From contig DFXX01000015.1 in the NCBI GenBank assembly GCA_002381765.1, positions 1 through 63,123 on the forward strand: 63,123 nt of DNA. The letters are read 5' to 3'. Position 1 is the first letter of the stretch, and every line of letters begins with the position of its first letter. Source of the stretch: Bacteriovoracaceae bacterium UBA4097 (GTDB lineage: Bacteria; Bdellovibrionota; Bacteriovoracia; Bacteriovoracales; Bacteriovoracaceae). This document shows, piece by piece, positions 44,089-52,897 of this stretch. The position numbers were made by a program, and so were the translations under genes. Under the pieces are notes generated by a model that was given only the letters and a program-made list of their open reading frames with translations, was not told the origin of the DNA and did no database searches.

Positions 44089-44335
44089 TTTTATCCTTTA
44101 GAAGGGCTTCGAAATACTTTGGCTTGATACTATAGACCTCTAACAAGCGAATCATAAATCGATGTCTCGGTATCCCAACTTTTCCTGCTTCTATTTGTGA
44201 AATGTAGGCTTTTGTTATGCCGAGACTAATTGCGACCTGACTTTGGGTTAGTTTTCGATCCTGTCGAAGTCTTTTCAACAATTTTATAATTTTAAGTTTT
44301 GTATAGTAGTACACCATCCAGCCACCAGATAGCAC
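44075..44335 (-). CDS. XRE-family regulator next to ssrA
   Basis: An 86-residue Cro/CI-type helix-turn-helix protein (LRQDRKLTQSQVAISLGITK, then AYISQIEAGKVGIPR). It is the first gene of the satellite-like module, 145 bp from the end of ssrA. It is the likely switch controlling the module's operon. The start could also be the internal ATG at 44317 (MVYYYTKLK). Confidence 0.8.
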   Translation of the reverse strand: MLSGGWMVYYYTKLKIIKLLKRLRQDRKLTQSQVAISLGITKAYISQIEAGKVGIPRHRFMIRLLEVYSIKPKYFEALLKDKNESI

Positions 44336-44480
44336 ACCACTTATCTAAAGGAAAAACAAAATGTAGGTTGAAGAAGTGAGACCAGAAACTCACTCTCCCC
44401 CTCGTAAAATAGGGAGAGAGCGCAGATTTCTTCGTGAAAGTGAAAACAACGTAAATCGTTGGAATCAGATTTCAGCAGAA

Positions 44481-44497
44481 TGGTGGAGGTGGTGGGA
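44481..44497 (-). repeat. att site in the 3' end of ssrA
   Basis: TGGTGGAGGTGGTGGGA, the complement of the last 17 bases of tmRNA, is repeated exactly at 10419 and 16054 and partly at 2579 (12 bp) and 24548 (11 bp). This is the primary integration site of the array. Confidence 0.8.
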
Positions 44498-44844
44498 ATC
44501 GAACCCACGTCCGAAAAACCTTCCAATAAAGAGTACTACGTGCGTAGTCGATAAGTTAGTACCGACACTATTTTTGGTCTTTACTGAACCAACAAACAGT
44601 CGTTGCTGTTAAAGAGTATCAACGCCTGAGCTCTTTGCGGTTTAGTTTACGGACGTTCCGCCAACGTCTTTACCAGCTTTTTGTTATCGGTGCTGGCCCC
44701 TCAGGTACCAATTAGTTAAAAACTAATTAAGCAGCCATTGCATAATCGTTGCCGATTAAAATGTGATCGATTTTTAAGAGGCCCTCGATCAACCTCTGCA
44801 CGCACTCAATCCTTCTAGTTCCCCGTCGAAACCTGGGCACCCCC
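44481..44844 (-). ncRNA. ssrA: tmRNA (transfer-messenger RNA)
   Basis: A 364-nt gene that rescues stalled ribosomes and tags unfinished proteins. The 5' GGGGGTG pairs with CACCTCC just before the 3' ACCA to form the acceptor stem. The T-arm is GGACGTGGGTTCGATTCCCACC. The reading frame at 44753-44727 (GGC AAC GAT TAT GCA ATG GCT GCT TAA) gives the tag G-N-D-Y-A-M-A-A. Several pseudoknot stems follow the tag. No intron interrupts it, unlike the remnant at 10419. It is the insertion target of the island array, and its 3' half may be island-supplied. Confidence 0.95.
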
Positions 44845-44915
44845 GGATAAGTAGCTAGAATTTTATCATATGAGGAGCTGGGTGGCCATGCTTAATGATT
44901 TCATACTGAGAAGCA

Positions 44916-46760
44916 TCAATAAAGCCCATGAAACTTGAGCTCACTCTTATTCTCTTCAAGAGAAAGATGGGGCTCAAGATAGTTCTCATTCAAGACGTCT
45001 GAAATTTCGCCTAAAGGAGCAAGCAGAGAAAAGAGACTATCTGGATGTGTTTGCTCAGCACTGTAATCAATCTCACAAGTTAAGCCCGGCATGCCCTCAA
45101 AGGCGGCACAGGCGGCTTGAGTCGCTTGATAATCCTGAGGCTTCTTCTCGCAATGCTTGGAAGCGAATTCGGCACCTATTTGATGCTGCTTCACGGTCCA
45201 GTTCCAATCGGCGATATAGGAGACGGCCTTGCGTTTGGCCTCAAGAAAGCGCTCCTTATCCCAGCCCGCTCTAATGGGAGAGCGGCGGCGTTTAGTTTTG
45301 GGGTCGCGGGCCTCTAGCTTCACAAATTGCGTGACGGGATCATTGATGAAGTTCAGGGTGAGATTGGTTTGGGGAAGACTCACTCCCAGAACATCTCCTC
45401 CCAGAGTCATTTCATCCAAGAGAAGAGCGGCATCGATATTGACTCTCCACTTTTTAGCATACTCCACAAGCTTCTCGTGAGGAGCTTCAAATAGATCGGG
45501 ATTATTTTCCAATAAGATTTCTGATTTATGCTGGGCCATCCACTCTTCAAAATTGGGAGCTCTTTGGTTTTGCTTGCGGGTGCCTCGCGTGGTTTTAACG
45601 TCCTTGGCGGTAGCACGGTGAAAGTCTTTAACAAACGACTCATACTCTTGATTGAGCTCTTCGCCTTTATCAAGACTCGCTCCCAACATATCATTCATAC
45701 GAATCGTACGGTACCCCCAACCGGCCAGTGTCTGAATCATCTGCGCCATCTTGGGACTCACTCCCTTGCTGACTAATTTACAGGCCATCACACCTGAAGC
45801 GATGAAATGATAATTCTTAGAAGGAATGACCTTCTTACCCATGGTGGGTGCCTGAACTTTTGCAATATTATCTTTAAACTCTTGAGGCAGATCCACTCCT
45901 TCTCCTAGAGCTTTTGAGAGATAAAAAGTTGAACTCATAGTAGGGCATACTATGCTTCGTTTTCGTTGATTAATTTTTACTTCCCCCAACTTTACTTTCT
46001 GACGAAAGTCTTGAAGCTTCTCCACAAAAACGGGATCATCTTCGATGGTTGAGATTTCTGAATCTAAGACTTTGAGATACTTCTCGCGTTCGGCTTCACT
46101 CTTAATAGGTGCATCCCCCGTATAGAGCAGCTCCCCCTGCATGGTATCGTCATGGCCACAAATTCCCAAAAGATCATAGGCGAGATTGGGGTCACCATTG
46201 GCGTACTTCATCGCCTTATCCATTAGCCAGCCCGGCTTTAATTCTTCAAACATGCCCTTACCGGACTCCACCGAGAAATTGGGTCTTCCCAGAAGCCCCA
46301 CCTTCTCTCTGAAATTCTCATGCTTTTGATGAAAGCTCATATCCTGATTATCCACTTCTTTATAAAAAGCTTCAGCGAGCTTTCCTAAGCAGGAATTCTT
46401 ATCAAGTGTGTTCTGATTGTATCTCACAAAGGAAGAATTGCCGGAGCCCACACTGGAGTCTCCCTCATAGGCTTCGGCATTTATCACATCCAGATACGAT
46501 TGCAGTCCGCGCTTTAAGCTTGAGTCTGGCAGTTTATTCATCACGAGCTTCACACCCTTCTCATAACTACCCACCATATTCTTATCTGACCCACCTGCGA
46601 ATGAAACAAAGGGCATCTCAAAATGAGAGGCCAGTAGCTCTTGATACTCTTTGGTATTTTGAAGCTCTTGCAGAAATTTTTGATACTCATCACTGGTGGG
46701 ATCCATCTCCCCCCAGGCCGCAAAAGAAAATAAGCATATGAATAAAAGGCACTTCTTCAT
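44916..46760 (-). CDS. Large secreted protein, unknown
   Basis: A 614-residue protein with a Sec signal peptide (KKCLLFICLFSFAAWG, cleavage near residue 18). The mature part has paired cysteines (e.g. KNSCLGKL, ICGHDD, VCPTMS, ACKLVS, HCEKK, ACAAF, TCEID), suggesting disulphides and a periplasmic or outer location. No domain is recognised. It is the first chromosomal gene on the 5' side of ssrA. The clean reading frame and GC-richer codons show it is native. Confidence 0.7.
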   Translation of the reverse strand: MKKCLLFICLFSFAAWGEMDPTSDEYQKFLQELQNTKEYQELLASHFEMPFVSFAGGSDKNMVGSYEKGVKLVMNKLPDSSLKRGLQSYLDVINAEAYEGDSSVGSGNSSFVRYNQNTLDKNSCLGKLAEAFYKEVDNQDMSFHQKHENFREKVGLLGRPNFSVESGKGMFEELKPGWLMDKAMKYANGDPNLAYDLLGICGHDDTMQGELLYTGDAPIKSEAEREKYLKVLDSEISTIEDDPVFVEKLQDFRQKVKLGEVKINQRKRSIVCPTMSSTFYLSKALGEGVDLPQEFKDNIAKVQAPTMGKKVIPSKNYHFIASGVMACKLVSKGVSPKMAQMIQTLAGWGYRTIRMNDMLGASLDKGEELNQEYESFVKDFHRATAKDVKTTRGTRKQNQRAPNFEEWMAQHKSEILLENNPDLFEAPHEKLVEYAKKWRVNIDAALLLDEMTLGGDVLGVSLPQTNLTLNFINDPVTQFVKLEARDPKTKRRRSPIRAGWDKERFLEAKRKAVSYIADWNWTVKQHQIGAEFASKHCEKKPQDYQATQAACAAFEGMPGLTCEIDYSAEQTHPDSLFSLLAPLGEISDVLNENYLEPHLSLEENKSELKFHGLY

Positions 46761-46888
46761 GCCCCCCTTATCGGTGACTCCCCTATAAAATCTAAATGTT
46801 TAGTTCCCGAGTCTTTTATTTCCTTAAGCTGGAGCTTTTCGCTTAATTAAACTCAATAAATTACCGATAGATGAGCAAAGGAAATCCA

Positions 46889-47653
46889 ATGAGAATAAGT
46901 GTATTGCTGATTTTGGTGGGTTCCATAAGTGGCAGTGTCTGCGCCATGAGCTCCCAGCGCCCTATCGATGTTCTATGCGGTGAAAAGATCGAAACCACTA
47001 GTCTCACTCAGAAAAAAATTTACCAGTTAACTCAGCCCTCACTGAGAAAGGCCGGTATGTCTCATATGGTTGAGGCCATTCTGCATAAAGATAAGATCAA
47101 CTACAGCAAGGAATTTTCCCCCGTTGCCACCGATCCCTTAAATCTCAAAGAGAGTGTTCTCAACACTTATCGCAATACCATTGGCAGCATGCTTGAGAAG
47201 CAGTATGCATCCGAGAAAAAGGTGAGCCCCAAGGAAACCCATTGCAAGTTTGTCTCCGACAATGAAAAGTTCCTCTATAAAGATCAAGGCATGATCAATG
47301 AATCGAGAAGAAAGCTCTCTATCACCTTCTTTTTGGATTATGAAGTGAGCTTTGAGTGCTTTGTCTTAGAAAAAAAATCCACCGAAGAGTTGAGAGTTGC
47401 TCACTGTGAGGCAATGGATAAATGTCTGGTAAGGCAAACGGATAAGGTGGTCATTGAGGAATTTAAAAATCAAAAAGAATTCTATTGTTCGGGCGACGTA
47501 AATCTCGCCATGAGGCCTTCGAAAATGGGTCTGGATCCAAAAATTAATGATAGTGAAAGAAGCCGAGTTAAAGAAATCAGGTCACGCAGGATCGAGATGG
47601 ATTTTTCAGGCATCAAGTCATTAAAAGATGTGAGCGGAGTTAAAAAAGAATAG
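46889..47653 (+). CDS. Secreted hypothetical protein
   Basis: I prefer ATG 46889 (MRISVLLILVGSISGSVCA) because AAAGGAA lies just before it and a signal peptide follows directly; the frame is open from 46871. That gives 254 residues. The mature protein is lysine-rich with several Cys (VLCGEK, HCKF, ECFV, HCEAMDKC, FYCSG). No family is recognised. It is divergent from the 614-residue secreted protein, so the two may share a promoter region. Confidence 0.65.
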   Translation: MRISVLLILVGSISGSVCAMSSQRPIDVLCGEKIETTSLTQKKIYQLTQPSLRKAGMSHMVEAILHKDKINYSKEFSPVATDPLNLKESVLNTYRNTIGSMLEKQYASEKKVSPKETHCKFVSDNEKFLYKDQGMINESRRKLSITFFLDYEVSFECFVLEKKSTEELRVAHCEAMDKCLVRQTDKVVIEEFKNQKEFYCSGDVNLAMRPSKMGLDPKINDSERSRVKEIRSRRIEMDFSGIKSLKDVSGVKKE

Positions 47654-47657
47654 GCAC

Positions 47658-47755
47658 GTGGGGGAAAGTTCAGCCTGGCATCCCCCAAATCCTCAGGGCC
47701 ATCCATTCGTAGGGACCGAGTCCATTCAGTGATGCTGAACTGTGCTCCCCCGCAC
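47658..47755. other. Long imperfect inverted repeat, possible structured RNA
   Basis: GTGGGGGAAAGTTCAGC (47658-47674) can pair with GCTGAACTGTGCTCCCCCGCAC (47734-47755), with small bulges, around an inner part of 59 bases. The two flanking genes converge here, so it may be a shared terminator. It is longer than a usual terminator and could encode a small RNA. No known RNA family was recognised (an SRP RNA motif was looked for and not found). Confidence 0.4.
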
Positions 47756-47819
47756 TGTGCTAATTCGAGTATGAGCGAGGAGGACTAAAGGGACAACTGA
47801 ATTAAGTTTGATTAATTCA

Positions 47820-48215
47820 CTAATTTCTTCCGCAATTGCGATACAGCACCTCATGCACTCCTCCCATAATTTCGGCCTTCACTACTCCATTACATTTGCG
47901 GTACTGATCCTGAGTATACACGCGGTAAAGGCGATTAATTCTATCCGGGCAAGTATTCTCCGCATCGGGTTCCGGGGTGCGATCAAAGAAGCGATCTTCG
48001 GATAAGAGCTGAAGAACGGCGATGTTGGCCTCTTCTTCAAGATCCTTGGGATCAATTCGATTTGCTAAAGTGAGGGTGGTATTCTCATCGAGCTCAAACA
48101 GGCTTCGGGTATTATTAAACAGGCGATTTCGAGTTGTTTCCTCATCTATGATGCAAGCACTCTGGCCACTGAGTGGGAAAACCACCATGGTAAGTAGAAG
48201 ATAAAAATACTTCAT
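47820..48215 (-). CDS. Small secreted protein, unknown
   Basis: A 131-residue protein with a signal peptide (MKYFYLLLTMVVFPLSGQSA) and four Cys after it (ACIID, NTCPD, RKCNG, RNCGR), so probably two disulphides. No family is recognised. It lies 47 bp downstream of the large adhesin on the same strand and could be co-transcribed with it. Confidence 0.65.
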   Translation of the reverse strand: MKYFYLLLTMVVFPLSGQSACIIDEETTRNRLFNNTRSLFELDENTTLTLANRIDPKDLEEEANIAVLQLLSEDRFFDRTPEPDAENTCPDRINRLYRVYTQDQYRKCNGVVKAEIMGGVHEVLYRNCGRN

Positions 48216-48262
48216 AACTCCTCCTCTTTAGACTAGGTCTTAGAGAGCAAGAAGCATGCCCA

Positions 48263-51200
48263 TTACCGACAGAAAGAAAGCTTAGGATTTTGCGCGCACA
48301 TAAATTCCTTCATCTGGGCATTCTCAAGACGAAGTTTCTGATTATCCTCTTCCACTACCTTTAATCTTCCATCCAAGATCTTCACCGATTCAATCAGCGG
48401 GGCCACTAAATGATCATAGGAAACCGACTTAAATCCATCGGCTCCTTGTGAGACCACTTCCGGAAAGACCTTCTCCACTTCCTGCGCCTTTACTCCCATC
48501 TTGCGGGATTTATCTTTTCCGCGATTCCAGTTATAGAAGTAACCATTGAGCGAGAGAATTTTCTCCAGAGCATCCGGAATGGGTTCAAAATTTTTCTTCA
48601 AGCGCTCATCCGAGAGAAGATTCCAGGCATTGGCCCGGGCCTCACTGCCATCGGCGGCAGTTCCCACTTGAAAGCGGTAGCTAGGAGCGGTGGTTCCAAT
48701 TCCCACATTCCCTACTCCATCCACTGTCATTCGGGTTACTCCGGCAGTTGCTAAATGAATGGGATTGGCCTGATAGTTCAGAAGCCATAATCCTCCGGCA
48801 CCCGAGCTTCCATCTCCCACGTACCACACTGGAGTCCCGGCCGAATCTCTCGATCTTATATAGGAAGTAAACGTTGGATCGGTCACAAGACTATCATTGT
48901 CTCTGAGAATGATAGTTTCAGCACCAGTGCTACTGATATCAAGTTTTGCCTGGGGAGTATTGGTTCCAATCCCTATATTACCATCTGAAGAAGCATGGAG
49001 AGCGAGTTTACCTGCTGCCAAACGGGGATCGCCTGTAACAAGATTCCAGCTATAAGTCATCGATTGCGTACCAGTCACAGATCCGGCCGTACCGGTAGTG
49101 GTAAGAGTGGTCCAACCCTGATTATTTGAAATAGCTCTAATCTTTATATACATCGGCAGTGGCACACCTGGGGCACCACAGGAAGTACTATTTTTAAGAG
49201 CACGCAGTCTAAACTTAGAACTCGCCCCATTGAAATCAAGAGCAAAACATCTAGTATCGCCTAAGTAAGAAACTTCTTTTACAAGATTCGCCTCTCTCCA
49301 GATATCAGAGGCCGCATGAGCTCCCGAGAGATGATATATAGTGCTCTCCACCCAAGAGTTGCGAGTTCCCGAAACACTGACTTCATATTGAGAAGCTCCC
49401 CCGACTGCACCGGGATTGGCCTGCACAAGTTCAAACCAGTCCCCTATCACCCAGCCATCGTTAACAGTAAGAGAAGTCACGAATTCCTGATTGCTCTGAA
49501 TATTACCTGCCACATGAAGTTTCTGCCGAGGAGAGGTGGTTCCTATTCCCACATTTCCCGAGCCCATAATGGTAATAGCGTCCTGGGGAGTACCTGCAGA
49601 AGCTCCGTCAGTATCAACTTGAAAGATCCATCTTCTTTCTAACCAACTAAGCGCATTTCCCAGACCGTCGCTATTACTGGACTGAAGAAGAAGAGAGCTT
49701 CCTCCCCATCCTACAAAACGCGCGACAGTGTTATTCATGAGTGAGCCATCATGCACGTCGAGCTTCACTTCCGGAGAAATGGTGCCCATTCCGACATGAC
49801 CATTATGATTAATTCTCATTCCCGTTACCGCGGCCGCCGTGCCATTAGGAACAACACTTAAGGAAATGCCGGCACCTTGAGCAGATGCGGTATGATTCTC
49901 CGTTGCAGTGACATGAAAGCCCGGAGCAGAAACCGACACTGGATTCATTGCATTTTGCGCCAATACATGAACCAGACGATCCCCTGCTTGCACCTGCTCC
50001 GGAGCGCTCGCCGTTCCTCTGGCCCGATACCCAATAATCCCCGCTGAATCGTGATGAACCGAAGAGAAACTGCGCATACTCGCCTGAGCTCGGCCTCCAC
50101 TCTTAGTGATAGACAAGATATCATCGGGAGCATTGGTTCCTATTCCCACATTCCCGGTGGTTCTAAAGACATTTCCACTGGCAGTCTGCCACTGCCCAAA
50201 ACTATCCACATACTGCTTATTAACCGCATCGGTGGCATTGACTGGTGCTAAGGGAATCTGCATAGTTTGCAGCGAGCTCGCGGGATAGGTGATGCCATTG
50301 ATCGTTGCCCCCGCAGATAGGGCCGACTGCTTTGAATTAAAAGTGGTCCAGTTGGCACTCGAGAGATATCCATCCGTGGAACTTGAAGCTTGCGCGATCG
50401 AAATAGCGGGAGTGGTGGTATTATTCGTGACACTAATTGGTGCCGCAGCCGAAACACTAGTAACAGTCCCTCCACTTCCTGTGGCCGAAATAGTAATCCC
50501 TCCGGCAGAATTAACAATACTCACTCCTGTGCCTGCTGTAAGGTTTGCGGCAACGGGAGAATTGCCAGTTGACCCAATCAAGAGTTGCCCATTATTCATC
50601 GCGGGCAGCGGACTTCCCGCACCACTTCCCATCGCTTGCCAGAGAGAGCCATTACAATACTGAACACTATTTGAGTTATAGCGAATCCCTCCCACCTTAG
50701 TGGCGTCACAAGTGGCGGCATCATCGCCAATCTGAATCCCTCCCATCACTTCCAGTTTGGAGCGAGGAGTATTGGTACCAATGCCGAGATTTCCATCCAT
50801 GACATTTATTTTTTGCGTGCCTTCTACATAGAGACCATAGTGACGAGTAACATTTCCTCCCACTGCTCCACGATCGATGAAGAGGTCATAGATCGTTCCA
50901 ATTGAGCCAGTGGCAAAATAAGGAGTCAGCTGAAGTCCATAGACAGTGGTGGTCGTAGGAGTGGCACTGGGGTTTCCCGAGAAGTGACCATACTGAAAGC
51001 TTGCTCCTCTTAAGAGAGATAGACTCCCGCTATCGTTTTCAGTATTGAGTGAATTTCTCTGAGCACCAATCCAGAGGGATAAAACATTTCCGGTATTCGC
51101 TACTCCGGGGGCCACTACTTGCGAGACTCTCCCATCGATCCCAATATTGGAATTTGATCCATTGGTAGTTCGCTTGGCCACTAGCCTTGTTACCAGTGTT

Positions 51201-52798
51201 CTTTGAGTAGCATCACTTTGAATGTCTTCGATTTGCAACTTAAAGGCGGGATTGGCCAGTCCAATCCCCACATTGCCACTTGTGCGATAAACATGGCCAC
51301 TACTCATCCCCCACTGACCGAAGCTATCCACATATTGCTTATTCACAGCATCCGAGGGAAGCACGGGTGCCAAGGGAATCTGCAGCGTCTCGGCACTGGT
51401 TGTGGGATAGATAATCCCATTGATATTTGCCCCAGCCGAAAGGGAGTCCTGCTTATTATTAAAGCTCGTCCAATCCGCAGCACTTAGATATCCGTTACTG
51501 GAACTTGAAGCCGCTGGAAGCGAGACCACGGCATTACTTCCTCCATTACTGACACTAATGGGAGCAGTCCCCGAGACACTACTCACCCCACCTCCACTTC
51601 CTGAAGCCGAGATGGTGATACTTCCGGGAGCATTGGTGATACTAATACCCGCTCCGGCCACGAGACTTGCCGCCACAGGGGCTGCTCCCGTGGCCCCAAT
51701 CAGAAGTTGTCCGTTACTGAGGGCCGCGGCTTCACGAATAGCAGTGGGAGTTGAAACCATAATTCGATTTCCTACCAGAGAATCATTATTGGTTCCCCCC
51801 AGGCCCACGGGCAGCAGTCCCGAGGTAAGTTTTGATATACTTAGACTCGGAATATCCGCGGCAATAAGTGAAGTGTTTATCCAGTTTGATCCATTGAATT
51901 TAAAGATATTTCCCGAGACAGGAGTGGTGAGCTGGATGGGACTCCCCTTAATCTTATCCACACTGGTAGCATTCAAAGCTCCACTTACATCTCCCGATAA
52001 ACTTCCCGATCCGTCACTTATGCAGCTCCAGACATAAGCGGGCCCAGGAGTCATCGAAAGCTTTTCATGAGGAGCACAACTTGGAACGGCATCGGCACCC
52101 ATAAATTGCCCGGGACCCGTGCCAATGACAATACCTAAATTTGCTCTCGCCCCACCTACCGTATTCGCTCCAGTTCCTCCTTGAGAGAGGGAGAGAAAAG
52201 AGGCTTCGGCAATATTTCCTAAGGCATCGTTCACCAGGACTCTATTGCTACTTCCTCCTTGAAGCTTAGAGCGCGGGATACTTCCGTCAGCAATCTCTGA
52301 ACTTCCGCCCTCACCTGAACCCGAAGGCAGTGCTTTGGCGATCCACTTACTGCCATCCCAAGTTAAAACTTGTCCCGCGGCAGTTGCTCCCTGGGAAGTG
52401 AGCTTCTTTGCCACACTGGCGACTCTCGCAAAAGGATAGGCATGCAGGGTCTGATAAGAATAAACCTTGGAGTGAGTGACATCGGTAATCCGAATAGCGA
52501 GAGTTTCATTACCAGGAATATCGGCCAGAACTTTTTCTAAGGATAAGGGCGAACAGGTGAAATCTAATTTAAGATGAAACACACCATTGGTGAGATTCAC
52601 ATTGCTTAATTCCTGCGTGCACAGGGGAGAAGCCGTATTCCCGGAATAGGCGAGCTCGGCCAAGAGAGTAACACTTCCCGAGACCGGTGAACCATTGGGA
52701 TTAACCAGGCGCCCGGAGTAGCTCAAGGACTCACTAAAGGAAAGCGATGGTAGTCCCAAAAAGATGATCATAAGCAAAACTAGCATAAATACACTCAA
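48263..52798 (-). CDS. Secreted trimeric tail-fibre-like adhesin with endosialidase-type chaperone
   Basis: A 1511-residue protein. The N-terminal signal peptide (about 1-23) is followed by a beta domain (SLSYSGRLVNPNG). Then come low-complexity Gly/Ser-rich shaft regions and seven beads of the form GN(V/I/L)GIGTxxPxxKL. A segment of about 120 residues occurs twice (around 51240-51600 and 50140-50500), each with YLSxAxWTxFNxKQ and DAVNKQYVDSFGQW. The C-terminus is a peptidase S74/intramolecular chaperone domain (SDERLKKNFEPI, MGVKAQEVEKVFPEV, YDHLVAPLIESVK). Such fibres trimerise and often auto-cleave. In Bdellovibrio related mosaic adhesive trimers line the prey-entry vesicle, so a role in prey contact is plausible. 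Confidence 0.85.
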   Translation of the reverse strand: MSVFMLVLLMIIFLGLPSLSFSESLSYSGRLVNPNGSPVSGSVTLLAELAYSGNTASPLCTQELSNVNLTNGVFHLKLDFTCSPLSLEKVLADIPGNETLAIRITDVTHSKVYSYQTLHAYPFARVASVAKKLTSQGATAAGQVLTWDGSKWIAKALPSGSGEGGSSEIADGSIPRSKLQGGSSNRVLVNDALGNIAEASFLSLSQGGTGANTVGGARANLGIVIGTGPGQFMGADAVPSCAPHEKLSMTPGPAYVWSCISDGSGSLSGDVSGALNATSVDKIKGSPIQLTTPVSGNIFKFNGSNWINTSLIAADIPSLSISKLTSGLLPVGLGGTNNDSLVGNRIMVSTPTAIREAAALSNGQLLIGATGAAPVAASLVAGAGISITNAPGSITISASGSGGGVSSVSGTAPISVSNGGSNAVVSLPAASSSSNGYLSAADWTSFNNKQDSLSAGANINGIIYPTTSAETLQIPLAPVLPSDAVNKQYVDSFGQWGMSSGHVYRTSGNVGIGLANPAFKLQIEDIQSDATQRTLVTRLVAKRTTNGSNSNIGIDGRVSQVVAPGVANTGNVLSLWIGAQRNSLNTENDSGSLSLLRGASFQYGHFSGNPSATPTTTTVYGLQLTPYFATGSIGTIYDLFIDRGAVGGNVTRHYGLYVEGTQKINVMDGNLGIGTNTPRSKLEVMGGIQIGDDAATCDATKVGGIRYNSNSVQYCNGSLWQAMGSGAGSPLPAMNNGQLLIGSTGNSPVAANLTAGTGVSIVNSAGGITISATGSGGTVTSVSAAAPISVTNNTTTPAISIAQASSSTDGYLSSANWTTFNSKQSALSAGATINGITYPASSLQTMQIPLAPVNATDAVNKQYVDSFGQWQTASGNVFRTTGNVGIGTNAPDDILSITKSGGRAQASMRSFSSVHHDSAGIIGYRARGTASAPEQVQAGDRLVHVLAQNAMNPVSVSAPGFHVTATENHTASAQGAGISLSVVPNGTAAAVTGMRINHNGHVGMGTISPEVKLDVHDGSLMNNTVARFVGWGGSSLLLQSSNSDGLGNALSWLERRWIFQVDTDGASAGTPQDAITIMGSGNVGIGTTSPRQKLHVAGNIQSNQEFVTSLTVNDGWVIGDWFELVQANPGAVGGASQYEVSVSGTRNSWVESTIYHLSGAHAASDIWREANLVKEVSYLGDTRCFALDFNGASSKFRLRALKNSTSCGAPGVPLPMYIKIRAISNNQGWTTLTTTGTAGSVTGTQSMTYSWNLVTGDPRLAAGKLALHASSDGNIGIGTNTPQAKLDISSTGAETIILRDNDSLVTDPTFTSYIRSRDSAGTPVWYVGDGSSGAGGLWLLNYQANPIHLATAGVTRMTVDGVGNVGIGTTAPSYRFQVGTAADGSEARANAWNLLSDERLKKNFEPIPDALEKILSLNGYFYNWNRGKDKSRKMGVKAQEVEKVFPEVVSQGADGFKSVSYDHLVAPLIESVKILDGRLKVVEEDNQKLRLENAQMKEFMCAQNPKLSFCR

Positions 52799-52897
52799 GA
52801 ATTATGGTTCATGATTCTGAGGCTTTATCGACCATTTTTGAAAAAATTTAAATAATCTTAAAAAATTCTTAAGGTAGCCTTGAGGTAGAAAGCAAGT

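Larger units (their letters stand above)
24548..44497. mobile_element. Genomic island D (satellite-like module plus defence cargo)
   Basis: The island lies between the att copy at 24548 and the 3' end of intact ssrA. The end next to ssrA has XRE, Rep, TerS, TerL, Xis and Int, all on the minus strand. The far end carries restriction/defence-like genes and rmuC. With no att copy seen in between, it may be one element of about 20 kb or a composite of two older ones. A truncated integrase-like ORF at 27164 supports the composite view. Confidence 0.55.

Noticed and set aside
44341..44612. Open frames on both strands across the ssrA 3' end
   Set aside because: They read through tmRNA sequence and have no protein-like family; they are shadows of the RNA gene.
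47658..47755. SRP RNA in the inverted repeat
   Set aside because: The closing stem looked similar, but the conserved GGAA/AGCAG signal-recognition loop is absent on both strands.
48263..52798. Prophage tail fibre
   Set aside because: It has a signal peptide and no phage structural genes nearby, so a host surface adhesin is the better reading.
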